Assembly (NCBI GenBank): GCA_022703485.1
Contig: JAKLDO010000002.1
Span: 25,553-89,552 of the forward strand
Direction of reading: 5' to 3'
Source: a bacterium
Lineage (GTDB): Bacteria > UBP6 > UBA1177
Length of the DNA stretch: 64,000 nucleotides
In this document: piece by piece, positions 47,301 through 55,040 of the stretch
Layout: each line of letters opens with the position of its first letter
How positions within the stretch are numbered: position 1 is the first letter of the stretch
Notes under the pieces: model-generated
What the model saw: only the letters and a program-made list of their open reading frames with translations
Told to the model about the DNA's origin: nothing
Databases searched by the model: none
Made by a program: the position numbers and the translations under genes

Positions 47301-47729
47301 GTTTTCAGGATTTTTGAAATCGACAAGCCATACAAGATCACCCCGTTTAACTCCGTCTTTCTGGTAATTCACCGTTATCCCTTCAGTCAGCATACGGTGA
47401 AAAGACTCATTCAGATTAATCAGTTCAGTTGAACTAAGCCTCATGACCTGCTTGATCGCATCAACCCTTGCATCTTCAGGAACAGAACTGTTTATCCTTG
47501 CGACAGCCTTTTTCAACCTTTCAGGAATAACAACCTCATCAAAGGAATTTCTTGCCGGATTATCTGAATCAGGAGCAACATCCGGACCGAACATATAGTC
47601 GTATCCCTGCTTTGAAAGAAGCTCAAGAGCGAACGATTCGATCTGGGATTCAGTTAGTCTGTCTGAACCTTGATTTTCTTGATTTACATGATTTCCTTGA
47701 TTATTGGTATTCTTCTTTTTTCTCATCAT
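44400..47729 (-). CDS. hsdR: Type I restriction enzyme R subunit
   Basis: A 1109-residue translocating endonuclease subunit. It has a PD-(D/E)XK nuclease (RPDIILFVNGLPLVVIELKN, about 168-187), Walker A HTQGSGKS (about 368), VITDRNDLDDQL, DEAH box ADEAHRTHYGF (about 470), GFTGTPIE (about 525) and helicase motif VI MQAIARVNR. All motifs look intact. Two small palindromic elements are inserted in frame, encoding SSPLGDQGA (about 156-166, just before the nuclease strand) and KSPLGDLGA (about 330-340). The Asn-rich N-terminus (NNQGNHVNQ) is shared with a small frame upstream of the GxxExxY gene. Confidence 0.93.
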   Translation of the reverse strand: MMRKKKNTNNQGNHVNQENQGSDRLTESQIESFALELLSKQGYDYMFGPDVAPDSDNPARNSFDEVVIPERLKKAVARINSSVPEDARVDAIKQVMRLSSTELINLNESFHRMLTEGITVNYQKDGVKRGDLVWLVDFKNPENNDFVAINQFTVIESSPLGDQGANKRPDIILFVNGLPLVVIELKNPADEKATILSAFKQIQTYKEAIPSLFKYNGISVISDGLEAKAGSISSDLSRFMTWKTADGVSEASHLTGQLETLIKGMLNKKTLLDLIRHFTVFERSTGFDNQGNPEIRQIKVQTVKKIASYHQYYAVNRAVESTLRASGYSSKSPLGDLGAVVAELPASYGLPDVKKQPSGDRKGGVVWHTQGSGKSLSMVFYAGKIVLEMDNPTIIVITDRNDLDDQLFDTFASSIQLLRQEPVQAKDRDHLKELLKVASGGIVFTTIQKFQPETGNVYETLTDRKNVIVIADEAHRTHYGFKAKTVDELDYNGNVTGKKIVYGFAKYLRDALPDATYLGFTGTPIENTDVNTPAVFGNYVDIYDISSAVNDGATVRIYYESRLAKVGLSDEGRKLVKEMDDELETDEISETQKIKTKWTQLEALVGSEKRIKQIASDIVYHFETRQTGSSGKAMIVSMSRRIAAELYSEIVKIRPLWHSSDIKKGCIKVIMTSSSSDGPVISRHHTTKEDRRVLADRMKNPEDELKIVIVRDMWLTGFDVPCLNTLYIDKPMKGHNLMQAIARVNRVYKDKTGGLIVDYLGIASDLKKALSFYSDSGGKGDPAVAQEQAVNLMLEKLEVVSQMFHGFEYEEYFQADTGRKLSMILSAEEHILGLESGRKRFVDEVTALSRAFSIALPHDQAMDVKDEVGFFQAVKSRLVKFDRDGTGRTDEELETTVRQVIDQALISEKVIDVFDAAGIKKPDISILSEDFLLEVRNMEHKNIALEVLKKLLNDEIRSRTKKNLVQGRTLMEMLEDSIKRYHSKILTAVEVIDELIKLGKEIKEMDKEPKELGLTDYEYSFYTAISDNKSAREVMEKDKLRELAVVLFNKVRENAAIDWTIKESVKAKLKVIVKRVLRQYGYPPDMQMLATETVLKQAEMIADEIARSK
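46713..46740. repeat. Palindromic element inside hsdR, copy 2
   Basis: Built on the palindrome TCCCCTAAAGGGGA; read in frame it encodes KSPLGDLGA. A related copy lies at 47234-47263. Confidence 0.75.
47234..47263. repeat. Palindromic element inside hsdR, copy 1
   Basis: The same TCCCCTAAAGGGGA core encodes SSPLGDQGA in frame, only a few residues before the PD-(D/E)XK nuclease motif. Confidence 0.75.
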
Positions 47730-47758
47730 GCTAATCCTTTAATCCTATAAATCATGGT
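47661..47758. repeat. Direct repeat A flanking the GxxExxY gene
   Basis: About 98 bp covering the 5' end of hsdR and its leader. It is roughly 90 percent identical, by eye, to 48143-48240, placing the GxxExxY gene between two direct copies. Confidence 0.8.
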
Positions 47759-48125
47759 TCAGATTGTGATGCACTCTCTTAAACTCCAGACTTTTCGCTC
47801 CGAAATTGATCAAAAGTCCTATTTCCATTTTATAAGCTTCAAGATAATTCATTGCCTGAGCCAGATGAACATCTTCAAGTTTTACAAGTGCTTTCAACTC
47901 GACCATTATTTTATCTTCGACAAAAAAATCAACCCTTCTTGAACCGATATTGACATCTCTGTAAAAAATCGGCATCTCGTGTTCCCGTTCAAATGAAATA
48001 TTTTCGTGTTTAAATTCAATAGCCAAAGCCCGTTGATAGATTACTTCCTGAAAACCGTTTCCAAGAAAAGAATGAACCTTCATCGCACAACCGATTATTT
48101 TTCTTGTCAGATCTTCATGTTTCAT
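47745..48125 (-). CDS. GxxExxY-family protein
   Basis: A 126-residue protein of the GxxExxY family (TIGR04256): IIGCAMKVHSFLGNGFQEVIY, FEREHEMPIFY, RRVDFFVEDKIMVELKA and LEAYKMEIGLLINFGAKSL. The VDFFV...MVELKA segment has a PD-(D/E)XK-like look. The function is unknown and family members are often spread as mobile cassettes. Its start overlaps by 4 bp (ATGA) the stop of a 29-codon frame copied from the hsdR N-terminus. Direct repeats flank it, so it looks inserted between hsdR and the upstream gene. Confidence 0.88.
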   Translation of the reverse strand: MKHEDLTRKIIGCAMKVHSFLGNGFQEVIYQRALAIEFKHENISFEREHEMPIFYRDVNIGSRRVDFFVEDKIMVELKALVKLEDVHLAQAMNYLEAYKMEIGLLINFGAKSLEFKRVHHNLNHDL

Positions 48126-48211
48126 CTGTCTGAACCTTTAATGTCTGAACCTTGATTCACCCGATTCACATGATTTCCTTGATTATTGGTATTCTTCTTT
48201 TTTCCCATCAT
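48122..48211 (-). CDS. Small duplicated leader frame (hsdR N-terminus copy)
   Basis: A 29-residue open frame starting MMGKKKNTNNQGNHVN, nearly identical to the first 16 residues of HsdR, with the same upstream bases. It ends at TGA overlapping the GxxExxY start codon. It may be a translated leader that delivers ribosomes to the next gene or only a relic of the duplication. Confidence 0.5.
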   Translation of the reverse strand: MMGKKKNTNNQGNHVNRVNQGSDIKGSDR

Positions 48212-48240
48212 GCTAATCCTTTAATCATGTAAATCATGGT
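48143..48240. repeat. Direct repeat B flanking the GxxExxY gene
   Basis: Second copy of the repeat at 47661-47758, offset 482 bp. It carries the small HsdR-like leader frame and ends in repeated AATCATGGT units. Confidence 0.8.
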
Positions 48241-48278
48241 CAATCATGGTTCAAGACCATCACTTCACCGCATTATAA

Positions 48279-49781
48279 TTAAATACCCTTAAATATTTCA
48301 TCATAATATTTTCCTAAGAACTTGTTCTGAATATTTTCTAAAGAACCTATTGAATAGAGAAATTCTTTGCAGTCCATTTCCGGTTTTTCTTCCATTTTCT
48401 TTGATAAAATATCCCATACATCTTTTTGGTTGTTCTTAGCAAAGACCAAAAGCAACTCTAAATCGTTAATATCCATTATTTCACAAGCACCACCCTGAGC
48501 TTTCTTTTCTTGAACAGCTTCCTTAATAATTAAATTAGCGAAATGAAGAGAATCATAGGTTACTACAACTTTGATGAATGAATTTACACCACTGAATTCA
48601 GACAATTCTTCATAATCCACTGATTTTATTTCTCTTTCTGTATTTATTAACTGATCTATTGATTTACAAATATTCTGATCAATGTCTTTTTTTAAATAAC
48701 TTTTCTTTCCTGTATTTTTTGATTTTATGTGTAACGCTGATTGCTTTGCTTCGATGAGAATTAAATGATTATCTTTTTTTACAAGCCAATCCACTGTTTT
48801 ATTATTGCCGTTTTTGTATCCTATTTCAGAAAATACTTCATAGTCAGGCAAATAATATATTAAAAGTTCACCCACATATCTTTCAAATACTTTTCCAAAA
48901 ATTTCTTTAAACAAATTATCTTTCCCGCCAAAATTGTATTTGTCCATTAAGGCAAAATATAGACCAGTTGTGATCTTCTCATATAAAAAAGTATGGGAAA
49001 CAACAATATATACTGAATCTAGTTCAGGGAAAGGCTTGATTTTTGTGTTTATTAACGGTCCAACATAAAATGGGTTTACATCTTTATTCCAGTTAATTAC
49101 CTCATCGAATGTTAAACTAGCCCAGTCAAGAAAAGATTTATGATCCGCTTTTGTTATTCGCTCGGTTATGCGTTCATTTATTCTTCTCAACTGATCATCA
49201 TTAAAAATTCTTATAAAACTTGAATTTAAAGAAGTAAAAAGCAATAAAACAGCAACTCTTAGCGGAATTCCTATCATATTTTTAATTTCTTCTTTAATAT
49301 TTATCCTACTTTTTATGTCTACCTCTGACCACAAGTATTCATAAATAAAGTAATTCCTTACTAAAACATTGAATTTATTCTCTTGTCCTGCAAATTGATT
49401 ATAGGAATGCAACAATAGCAATTCCATAGGATCTTTAGTAATTTCAACATTTTTTTTATCTATAAAAGATCCGCACATTTTCAAAAAATGAATTGTAGCT
49501 GAACCACTCATTCCTTCATTTAAGGTATCAATATCCCTACAGTGTTTTACAGCAAGAAAAGCAGCATTAATAAGTAAGTTGTCATTCACCATAAAACTGT
49601 ATTTTTGTATTATGCTTTTACTGTCTCTCATGAAAATAAAGCTGGAAATTTGCGCAATACTTCTTAACACTTCTATTCTTTTAAAATATTTAAGGAATTC
49701 AGCAATGTCTTGTTCAGAGCAATCCAATCCATATTCTTCAACGAAAACTTTCCTCCCTTGAATTGTTCCTGCGAACTTCAT
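48279..49781 (-). CDS. Uncharacterised protein with C-terminal PD-(D/E)XK-like region
   Basis: A 500-residue protein I do not recognise. The N-terminal 270 residues are helical and Lys/Ile/Asn-rich. Residues about 290-350 contain FGKVFERYVGELLIYYL, TVDWLVKK and LILIEAKQS. The spaced Glu, Asp and Glu-x-Lys fit a PD-(D/E)XK nuclease core. The gene is more AT-rich than the hsd genes and starts within the stop of hsdS (ATGA, 49778-49781), so it is translated with the restriction locus. It may be a restriction-linked accessory nuclease or an independent anti-phage effector. Confidence 0.7.
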   Translation of the reverse strand: MKFAGTIQGRKVFVEEYGLDCSEQDIAEFLKYFKRIEVLRSIAQISSFIFMRDSKSIIQKYSFMVNDNLLINAAFLAVKHCRDIDTLNEGMSGSATIHFLKMCGSFIDKKNVEITKDPMELLLLHSYNQFAGQENKFNVLVRNYFIYEYLWSEVDIKSRINIKEEIKNMIGIPLRVAVLLLFTSLNSSFIRIFNDDQLRRINERITERITKADHKSFLDWASLTFDEVINWNKDVNPFYVGPLINTKIKPFPELDSVYIVVSHTFLYEKITTGLYFALMDKYNFGGKDNLFKEIFGKVFERYVGELLIYYLPDYEVFSEIGYKNGNNKTVDWLVKKDNHLILIEAKQSALHIKSKNTGKKSYLKKDIDQNICKSIDQLINTEREIKSVDYEELSEFSGVNSFIKVVVTYDSLHFANLIIKEAVQEKKAQGGACEIMDINDLELLLVFAKNNQKDVWDILSKKMEEKPEMDCKEFLYSIGSLENIQNKFLGKYYDEIFKGI

Positions 49782-50986
49782 CCCTCTACCCTCACTTCAC
49801 CGCTCATTAATTTTGGCAATAGGTTGTCACGCAGTTTTTCAAGTGTGCGGATTTGCAAGAAATTAATGTGCAATTTTGGAACGATACTTTCCATAATTAA
49901 ATTAAATTCCTTAATATTTTCATTGGTCGGGCAATTAATTTTAAAAATTTTAAGATGGTCGAGATCAACTCTCTGCCGTCCGCTAGACCCTTCAAGGCAG
50001 CCTTCTGCATAATCAAGAAAGTCTGTGTTTTTTGCCAATGTGTATGTAAAAAACGGATGCAGATTCTTTTTTGATCTCATTACAATAAATTCTGTTGAGC
50101 CCCATCCTGTTTCGTTATTTTCAAGAAATGTGACAAATGTTGATTTACCGTTTTCAAGACATGGGGTTATCCGTGCAAGAAGTGTATCGCCATTTATAAA
50201 CTTCATTCCTGAAGAAAACTCTCTTTTGTACCAAGCTGAAGGATGAAAAACCGAGGTGTTAACATTAGACATCTCAAGATATGGAGCAAAAGATCCTTTT
50301 GGCAATTTTCTTAATGGGTTAAATTCAACAAATTCTGTTACTGAAGCTTTTTCTGAGTCTTCCTTCCCTTCCTCACCTACCTGCGTCGAGGCTTCGGCAG
50401 GCACGAACCACTGTCTAAATAGTGTTTCCGCCATTGCTTCAAGTATTTTATTCTGGCGGTGAAGCAGATCAATCTTGTCATCCAGACTTGATAGAACGGA
50501 TGCAATCGCTTTTTGTTCAGGGAGAGGAGGAAGGAGGATTGGAATACTTTTTATCTCTTCAAAATTTATGTTCGGTTGTGCAGATTGACCTGACATGTTG
50601 TTCACAAATTCCACAATGCTTTTCTGTCTTAGAAAATAGCTTATGTATTTTGGCAAGGCTTTTTCATTATTGATTCTAATTATTGCAAGAGCTTGATTTG
50701 TGTTGGCAGGCAATAAGTCTTCTGTAACCATTGCATTCTTTCCTAAAAAAATACCCGCCATTGAAAATAATATATCATCCTTAAACAATTGAGATCTTTT
50801 AAGATTATTGTGTGTTCTCTCATCAATATAAACAAATGTTGACTTATCAATTCTTCCGTCATGAGTTATTGCTTCAGATTTAATATAATTCACACCTCTT
50901 TCCGAAAAATTACCACCTTTGGGAGTTGTTCCTTTTGTAACCATGTTAGTCACTTCCCCAAGCTTGCATTCCTTCCACTCACTCAT
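49778..50986 (-). CDS. hsdS: Type I restriction-modification specificity subunit
   Basis: A 402-residue DNA-recognition subunit with two target-recognition domains. The first starts EWKECKLGEVTNMVTKGTTP; its conserved helix is PLPEQKAIASVLSSLDDKIDLLHRQN (about 152-177). The second half is marked by WGSTEFIVMRS and ends RTLEKLRDNLLPKLMSGEV. A repeat-like insert (VPAEASTQVGEEGKED, about 198-213) sits just after the first conserved region. Its DNA resembles interspersed sequence found elsewhere in the window. Confidence 0.92.
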   Translation of the reverse strand: MSEWKECKLGEVTNMVTKGTTPKGGNFSERGVNYIKSEAITHDGRIDKSTFVYIDERTHNNLKRSQLFKDDILFSMAGIFLGKNAMVTEDLLPANTNQALAIIRINNEKALPKYISYFLRQKSIVEFVNNMSGQSAQPNINFEEIKSIPILLPPLPEQKAIASVLSSLDDKIDLLHRQNKILEAMAETLFRQWFVPAEASTQVGEEGKEDSEKASVTEFVEFNPLRKLPKGSFAPYLEMSNVNTSVFHPSAWYKREFSSGMKFINGDTLLARITPCLENGKSTFVTFLENNETGWGSTEFIVMRSKKNLHPFFTYTLAKNTDFLDYAEGCLEGSSGRQRVDLDHLKIFKINCPTNENIKEFNLIMESIVPKLHINFLQIRTLEKLRDNLLPKLMSGEVRVEG

Positions 50987-51023
50987 ATTTTTACCTGTCT
51001 GTTTGGATCAAAAAAAAGAAAAT

Positions 51024-51062
51024 GCCCGTCAAGGTTACGCATCGTTGAGAGGCGTGACGGGC
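51024..51062 (-). terminator. Hairpin with T-rich tail between the AlbA_2 gene and hsdS
   Basis: GCCCGTCA (51024-51031) pairs with TGACGGGC (51055-51062) around a 23-base loop. On the reverse strand it is followed by a T-rich run, consistent with an intrinsic terminator or attenuator after the Schlafen-like gene. Confidence 0.45.
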
Positions 51063-51128
51063 GTGTTAAAAACACCTTATTCTTAAAATTATTTGTTGTC
51101 AAAGATATTTGCATCACACACTTGCTCA

Positions 51129-52577
51129 TTATCTTGTTTCCTTTAATTCGGCACGAACTTTCTTTCCGAGTGCGGTTAAGCGGTATTTCTGCAACCGGCT
51201 GTTCGGTTTGTCCGGCACTGTCATTTCTGCGAGTCCTTGATCTAATGCAGGATTCAAATATTTATCAACAAAGTTCTTGCGGTCTTTAAGTTTTAAAACA
51301 GTCATCAGTTCATCTCTTGTCATTTCCCCGGAAAACTGCTTTAAAAGTTCGATTACTTGCGGGGTGACTTGTGGGGTGACTTGTGGGGTGACTTGTGGGG
51401 TGACTTGCGGGGTGACTTGCGGGGCAAAAAGTGTTAAAGTAACACCGAGATCTTTTTTATTTGTCCACAATGGCTCAGGCAGACCTTTTTCCTTACATGA
51501 TTCACGGATAAATAGTCCGCCTCTCCCTACTTTTTCCATCATGCCGCATATATAAACCATATTTGCTATATCCGGATTTCGCAATACTGATATTTGTCCG
51601 TAACCGATTTTATCCGCTGTAATACCTTTAGGAAATTCTCCTGAATTTGATATTTCAAGACGGTCCGGATAAATAAAAACAGAAAGACTTCCTTGATAAT
51701 CAGAGTAATCACGGTGAACAAATGCATTTATCAGTCCTTCTCTTACTGCACCCATAGGATAGACAGGTTCATCTTTTCTTTCCAGAGAATCTTTAATAAA
51801 ATAAGATCTTGTCGAAGTATTTCTGAGAATAAAGTTATATACCTCTTCCAGAACTTTTAAAAGCGGTCCGTCAAAGTTTTTGAAATCTCTGAATTCATCG
51901 CTTGTCTTTCCTGTGGGAAAACTTGCCGCCTTCACTATCACCTGCGGATATCTGTTCGCCGTGTTGGTACATAAAAGAACATCCCCTGCATTCGTAAGTC
52001 TGCCGAATTTCTCAAGTGAAAGAGATTCAAGAATAGTTTCCTTATTTTTATTCACAGCAAAACTATATCTTCCGGATTTTTTTATTTTATTTCCAATTGA
52101 CTGGAGATGGTCATAATCGACATCCTGATCAATCTGAGCATCAGAAAAACGGCGTTCCCACCTTTCAGGCTCATTCTGTCTGCGGAAAACCATTTCACGA
52201 ATTGTTTCAATATCAGCTTTTTTTGTTTTATCCCTGACTCTTATAAATATGTCGTTATTAAAAGAGTATGGAATGTCTTTTCCGGCAGGAACTTCAATGA
52301 CAAGAACTTTTTTTCCTTCAACATCATGTAACTCAAAGAAAAAAGGAGCTTTCGGAATAATGTGTTCTGCCAGTTCATTTTCAACTTTGCTCAAATTCAA
52401 ATTAACTCCGGCAACAGTCCCTTTATCGTCTTCAACCCCACAGATCAGAAACCCGCCCTTTGAATTTAGAAATGCACAAATCTCTCTTCCTGCTGAGTCA
52501 GAATTATATTGTCTTTTAAACTCAACTTTTTCATTTTCGCCAAGAGAAAGCAGTCTTTTTAATTCTTCTGTTCTCAT
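51129..52577 (-). CDS. Schlafen/AlbA_2-domain ATPase-like protein
   Basis: A 482-residue protein. The N-terminal AlbA_2 (Schlafen-type) domain shows EKVEFKRQYNSDSAGREICA and KGGFLICGVEDDKGTVAGV. The middle has an HATPase_c_4-like region (AVREGLINAFVHRDYSDYQG, LEISNSGEFP). A Val-Thr-Pro-Gln repeat tract and a C-terminal winged helix follow. The family includes transcription regulators and defence-associated proteins lying inside type I restriction loci. It overlaps the DUF4062 gene by 4 bp, so the two are made together. Confidence 0.87.
   Translation of the reverse strand: MRTEELKRLLSLGENEKVEFKRQYNSDSAGREICAFLNSKGGFLICGVEDDKGTVAGVNLNLSKVENELAEHIIPKAPFFFELHDVEGKKVLVIEVPAGKDIPYSFNNDIFIRVRDKTKKADIETIREMVFRRQNEPERWERRFSDAQIDQDVDYDHLQSIGNKIKKSGRYSFAVNKNKETILESLSLEKFGRLTNAGDVLLCTNTANRYPQVIVKAASFPTGKTSDEFRDFKNFDGPLLKVLEEVYNFILRNTSTRSYFIKDSLERKDEPVYPMGAVREGLINAFVHRDYSDYQGSLSVFIYPDRLEISNSGEFPKGITADKIGYGQISVLRNPDIANMVYICGMMEKVGRGGLFIRESCKEKGLPEPLWTNKKDLGVTLTLFAPQVTPQVTPQVTPQVTPQVTPQVIELLKQFSGEMTRDELMTVLKLKDRKNFVDKYLNPALDQGLAEMTVPDKPNSRLQKYRLTALGKKVRAELKETR
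51355..51424. repeat. 12-bp tandem repeat encoding Val-Thr-Pro-Gln
   Basis: Nearly six 12-bp units (ACTTGTGGGGTG or ACTTGCGGGGTG) inside the AlbA_2 gene. Unit loss or gain keeps the reading frame and changes only the linker length. Confidence 0.9.
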
Positions 52578-53179
52578 TTACTGCCCCCCTTTTTTTTAAT
52601 ATTATCATTTATAAACTCTTCAGCCTCCTGGAAACGGGAAAACTGTGCTGTAGTAAAGAGTTGTGCGTCTTCATCCCTGTCAAATTTCTGAACCCAGTTT
52701 CCTTTTCTGTCACGAAGAGGTTGCTGCGAAAGTATTGCTTCTTCATACATATCAATCACCCTCAAGTCACCGAACACATCACTTTTTTTATATTTAAGTG
52801 CTTTTCTCTTTTCTGATGTGTCACACCCCAGATTTTTTAAAAAATTGCGTGCAAAAACAACATGGTCATGAGAAAGAAGCCAGCGAAGTTTATTTAATTC
52901 AACGGCTTTTCTAAGTTCCATGTGAGTGATGGAAATAGCATCTTTTTCATCTGTTCCGCTACCGTAAAAAGGTGTAATTATGCCAAGAAAAAGATCACAT
53001 TTTTCAACAGCGTCAAGACAATTTTCAAATGCTGTCTTTTTTGACAAAACAGGAATTGTTCCCTTGTGTGACATCCAGACCTCATATCCAAATGAAGTAA
53101 GAAGCGAGTATATTTTTTCAAGAAGCTCTTCTATCCCGTAAACAGTTGAAGAGACCATTATCGTTTTCTTTTTCGCCAT
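52574..53179 (-). CDS. DUF4062 protein
   Basis: A 201-residue protein beginning KKTIMVSSTVYGIEELLEKIYSLL, with DLFLGIITPFYGSG and SITHMELRKAVELNK. This is the DUF4062 signature, a TIR/deoxyribosyltransferase-like Rossmann fold often found at the N-terminus of defence or signalling proteins. Here it stands alone. Its partner is probably the coupled AlbA_2 protein downstream. One base separates it from the hsdM stop. No biochemical role is known. Confidence 0.85.
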   Translation of the reverse strand: MAKKKTIMVSSTVYGIEELLEKIYSLLTSFGYEVWMSHKGTIPVLSKKTAFENCLDAVEKCDLFLGIITPFYGSGTDEKDAISITHMELRKAVELNKLRWLLSHDHVVFARNFLKNLGCDTSEKRKALKYKKSDVFGDLRVIDMYEEAILSQQPLRDRKGNWVQKFDRDEDAQLFTTAQFSRFQEAEEFINDNIKKKGGSK

Positions 53180-53180
53180 T

Positions 53181-54716
53181 TTATTTCTCCTCTATCTTAA
53201 CCTTCTTCAGATTCTCAAGGATCGCTTCATTAAGTTTTGATTCTTCTTTGAGCTGTTCTTCAAATTCGGCTTTGAGGGTTGTAAATCTTTCAGCAAAATT
53301 GAAGTCATCTTCTTCATCGGGGAGTCCGACATATCTGCCCGGTGTGAGAACAAAATCAAGTTCTTTCACTCTTTCAATGCTCGTTGAATTGCAGAATCCT
53401 TTGATGTCTTCATAGGGCGAATCACCATTCGCCCCTACACGCCAACTGTGGTATGTATCTGCGATCTTTTTTATGTCTTCTGGAGAGAATTCTTTTGTTC
53501 TTCTGTTTATGAGATGTCCTTCATTCCTTGCGTCAATGAAAAGGATCTCTCCCTGTCTTACTGTTTTATTCCTTCTTAAAAACCATAGTGATGCCGGGAT
53601 CTGTGTATTAAGGAAAAGTTTTGCAGGAAGATTGACGATGCAGTCAACAAGATCCGCTTCGATAAGAGCTTTTCTTATATCTCCTTCACCTGAACTTTTT
53701 GAAGTGAGCGATCCTTTTGCAAGTACAAATCCTGCAATTCCGCCCGGTGCAAGATGATAAAGAAAGTGCTGAATCCACGCATAATTGGCATTTCCGGATG
53801 GAGGCGTTCCATATTTCCACCTTGCATCATTCCTTAAAAGATCTCCGCTCCAGTCACTATCATTAAAAGGAGGATTCGCAATGACAAAATCAACCTTTAT
53901 ATCTTTGTGAGCATCGTTGAGAAAAGATCCTTCGTTATTCCATCTGACCTGTGAACTGTCAATTCCCCGGATAGCAAGATTCATTTTTGCAAGCCGCCAG
54001 GTCGTCTGATTGCTTTCCTGCCCGAAAATCGAAATATCATCGACTCTTCCCTGATGACCGGCAACAAACTTTTCAGACTGGACAAACATTCCGCCGCTTC
54101 CGCAACACGGGTCCATAACTCTTCCTTTATACGGCTGAAGCATCTCAACAAGAAGCTCTACAACACTTCTTGGGGTATAGAACTGTCCCCCTTTTTTTCC
54201 TTCAGCAAGAGCAAATTCACCAAGAAAATATTCAAAAACATGACCGAGCAGATCCGCACTTCTTGCCTTTGCATCACCAAGCGCCACATTGCTGATAAGG
54301 TCGATAAGACCGCCAAGACTCACCGGATCAAGATTTCCACGGGCATAAACTTTCGGAAGAACATCTTTCAGCGACGGATTTTCCCTTTCTATCGCATCCA
54401 TTGATTCATCAACGGTTTTTCCGATCGTCGGCTGCTTTGCATGGGATTGAAGAAAATGCCACCTTGCACTTGGAGGAACAAAGAAAACATTCTCCGCCTT
54501 GTATTCATCTTTATCTTCGGGATCAGCACCATCACTTTCCTGAGCTTTCAGCTTTGCATACATCTCTTCAAAAGCATCCGAAATATATTTCAGGAATATC
54601 AGACCAAGAACAATGTGCTTATATTCAGCCGCATCAATATTTTTTCTCAGCTTATCCGCGGTTTTCCAAAGCTGTTTTTCAATCGGCTCAGCTGTAACTT
54701 TTTTCTCTTTTGCCAT
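53181..54716 (-). CDS. hsdM: Type I restriction-modification DNA methyltransferase subunit
   Basis: A 511-residue N6-adenine methyltransferase. It has an N-terminal HsdM helical domain ([20 protein letters not shown]), AdoMet motif [10 protein letters not shown] (about 202) and catalytic NPPF (about 280), with a C-terminal coiled coil ([20 protein letters not shown]). A 24-bp palindromic element (53414-53437) is inserted in frame and encodes VGANGDSP at about 427-434. The same DNA element is found in the intergenic repeats on both sides of the locus. Core motifs are intact. First gene of the restriction locus. Confidence 0.93.
   Translation of the reverse strand: MAKEKKVTAEPIEKQLWKTADKLRKNIDAAEYKHIVLGLIFLKYISDAFEEMYAKLKAQESDGADPEDKDEYKAENVFFVPPSARWHFLQSHAKQPTIGKTVDESMDAIERENPSLKDVLPKVYARGNLDPVSLGGLIDLISNVALGDAKARSADLLGHVFEYFLGEFALAEGKKGGQFYTPRSVVELLVEMLQPYKGRVMDPCCGSGGMFVQSEKFVAGHQGRVDDISIFGQESNQTTWRLAKMNLAIRGIDSSQVRWNNEGSFLNDAHKDIKVDFVIANPPFNDSDWSGDLLRNDARWKYGTPPSGNANYAWIQHFLYHLAPGGIAGFVLAKGSLTSKSSGEGDIRKALIEADLVDCIVNLPAKLFLNTQIPASLWFLRRNKTVRQGEILFIDARNEGHLINRRTKEFSPEDIKKIADTYHSWRVGANGDSPYEDIKGFCNSTSIERVKELDFVLTPGRYVGLPDEEDDFNFAERFTTLKAEFEEQLKEESKLNEAILENLKKVKIEEK
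53414..53437. repeat. Palindromic element inside hsdM
   Basis: AGGGCGAATCACCATTCGCC followed by CCTAC, matching the elements at 43938, 44126 and 54851. It is read through in frame as VGANGDSP. Confidence 0.85.
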
Positions 54717-55040
54717 TCAAACCCCCGACACATATTATTCCAAACCACAGGGCGTGATACCAGTCTTCGTCAAGACTTCCTTCTTTGCCAAGGCTTCGAC
54801 GAACAAGTCGACGGTCAGGAAATCCCGCCCCTACAACCCAACCGCAATGTAAGGGCGAATGCCATTCGCCCCTACGAAACCAACCGCAATCAACGGAAAT
54901 ACCATATCAAATTCATGTTATTTTAAACTATAAAATTCCTTTATCAATAAAAAGGAAAGTTCTTTGTAATTATACGGGGAGGGTACGACGCGGGCTGTCG
55001 TATACCCTTTTCAAGTTGCAGAAAATCCTGAAGTTTTTTA
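54717..55040. repeat. Gene-free stretch with interspersed palindromes
   Basis: 324 bp between hsdM and the FG-GAP gene. It contains AAGGGCGAATGCCATTCGCC plus CCTAC at 54851-54875, a TTCCTTT/AAAGGAA hairpin at 54936-54957, and GGGTACGAC/GTCGTATACCC at 54981-55007. The last could end transcription of the FG-GAP gene, although it has no clear T-run. Confidence 0.7.
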
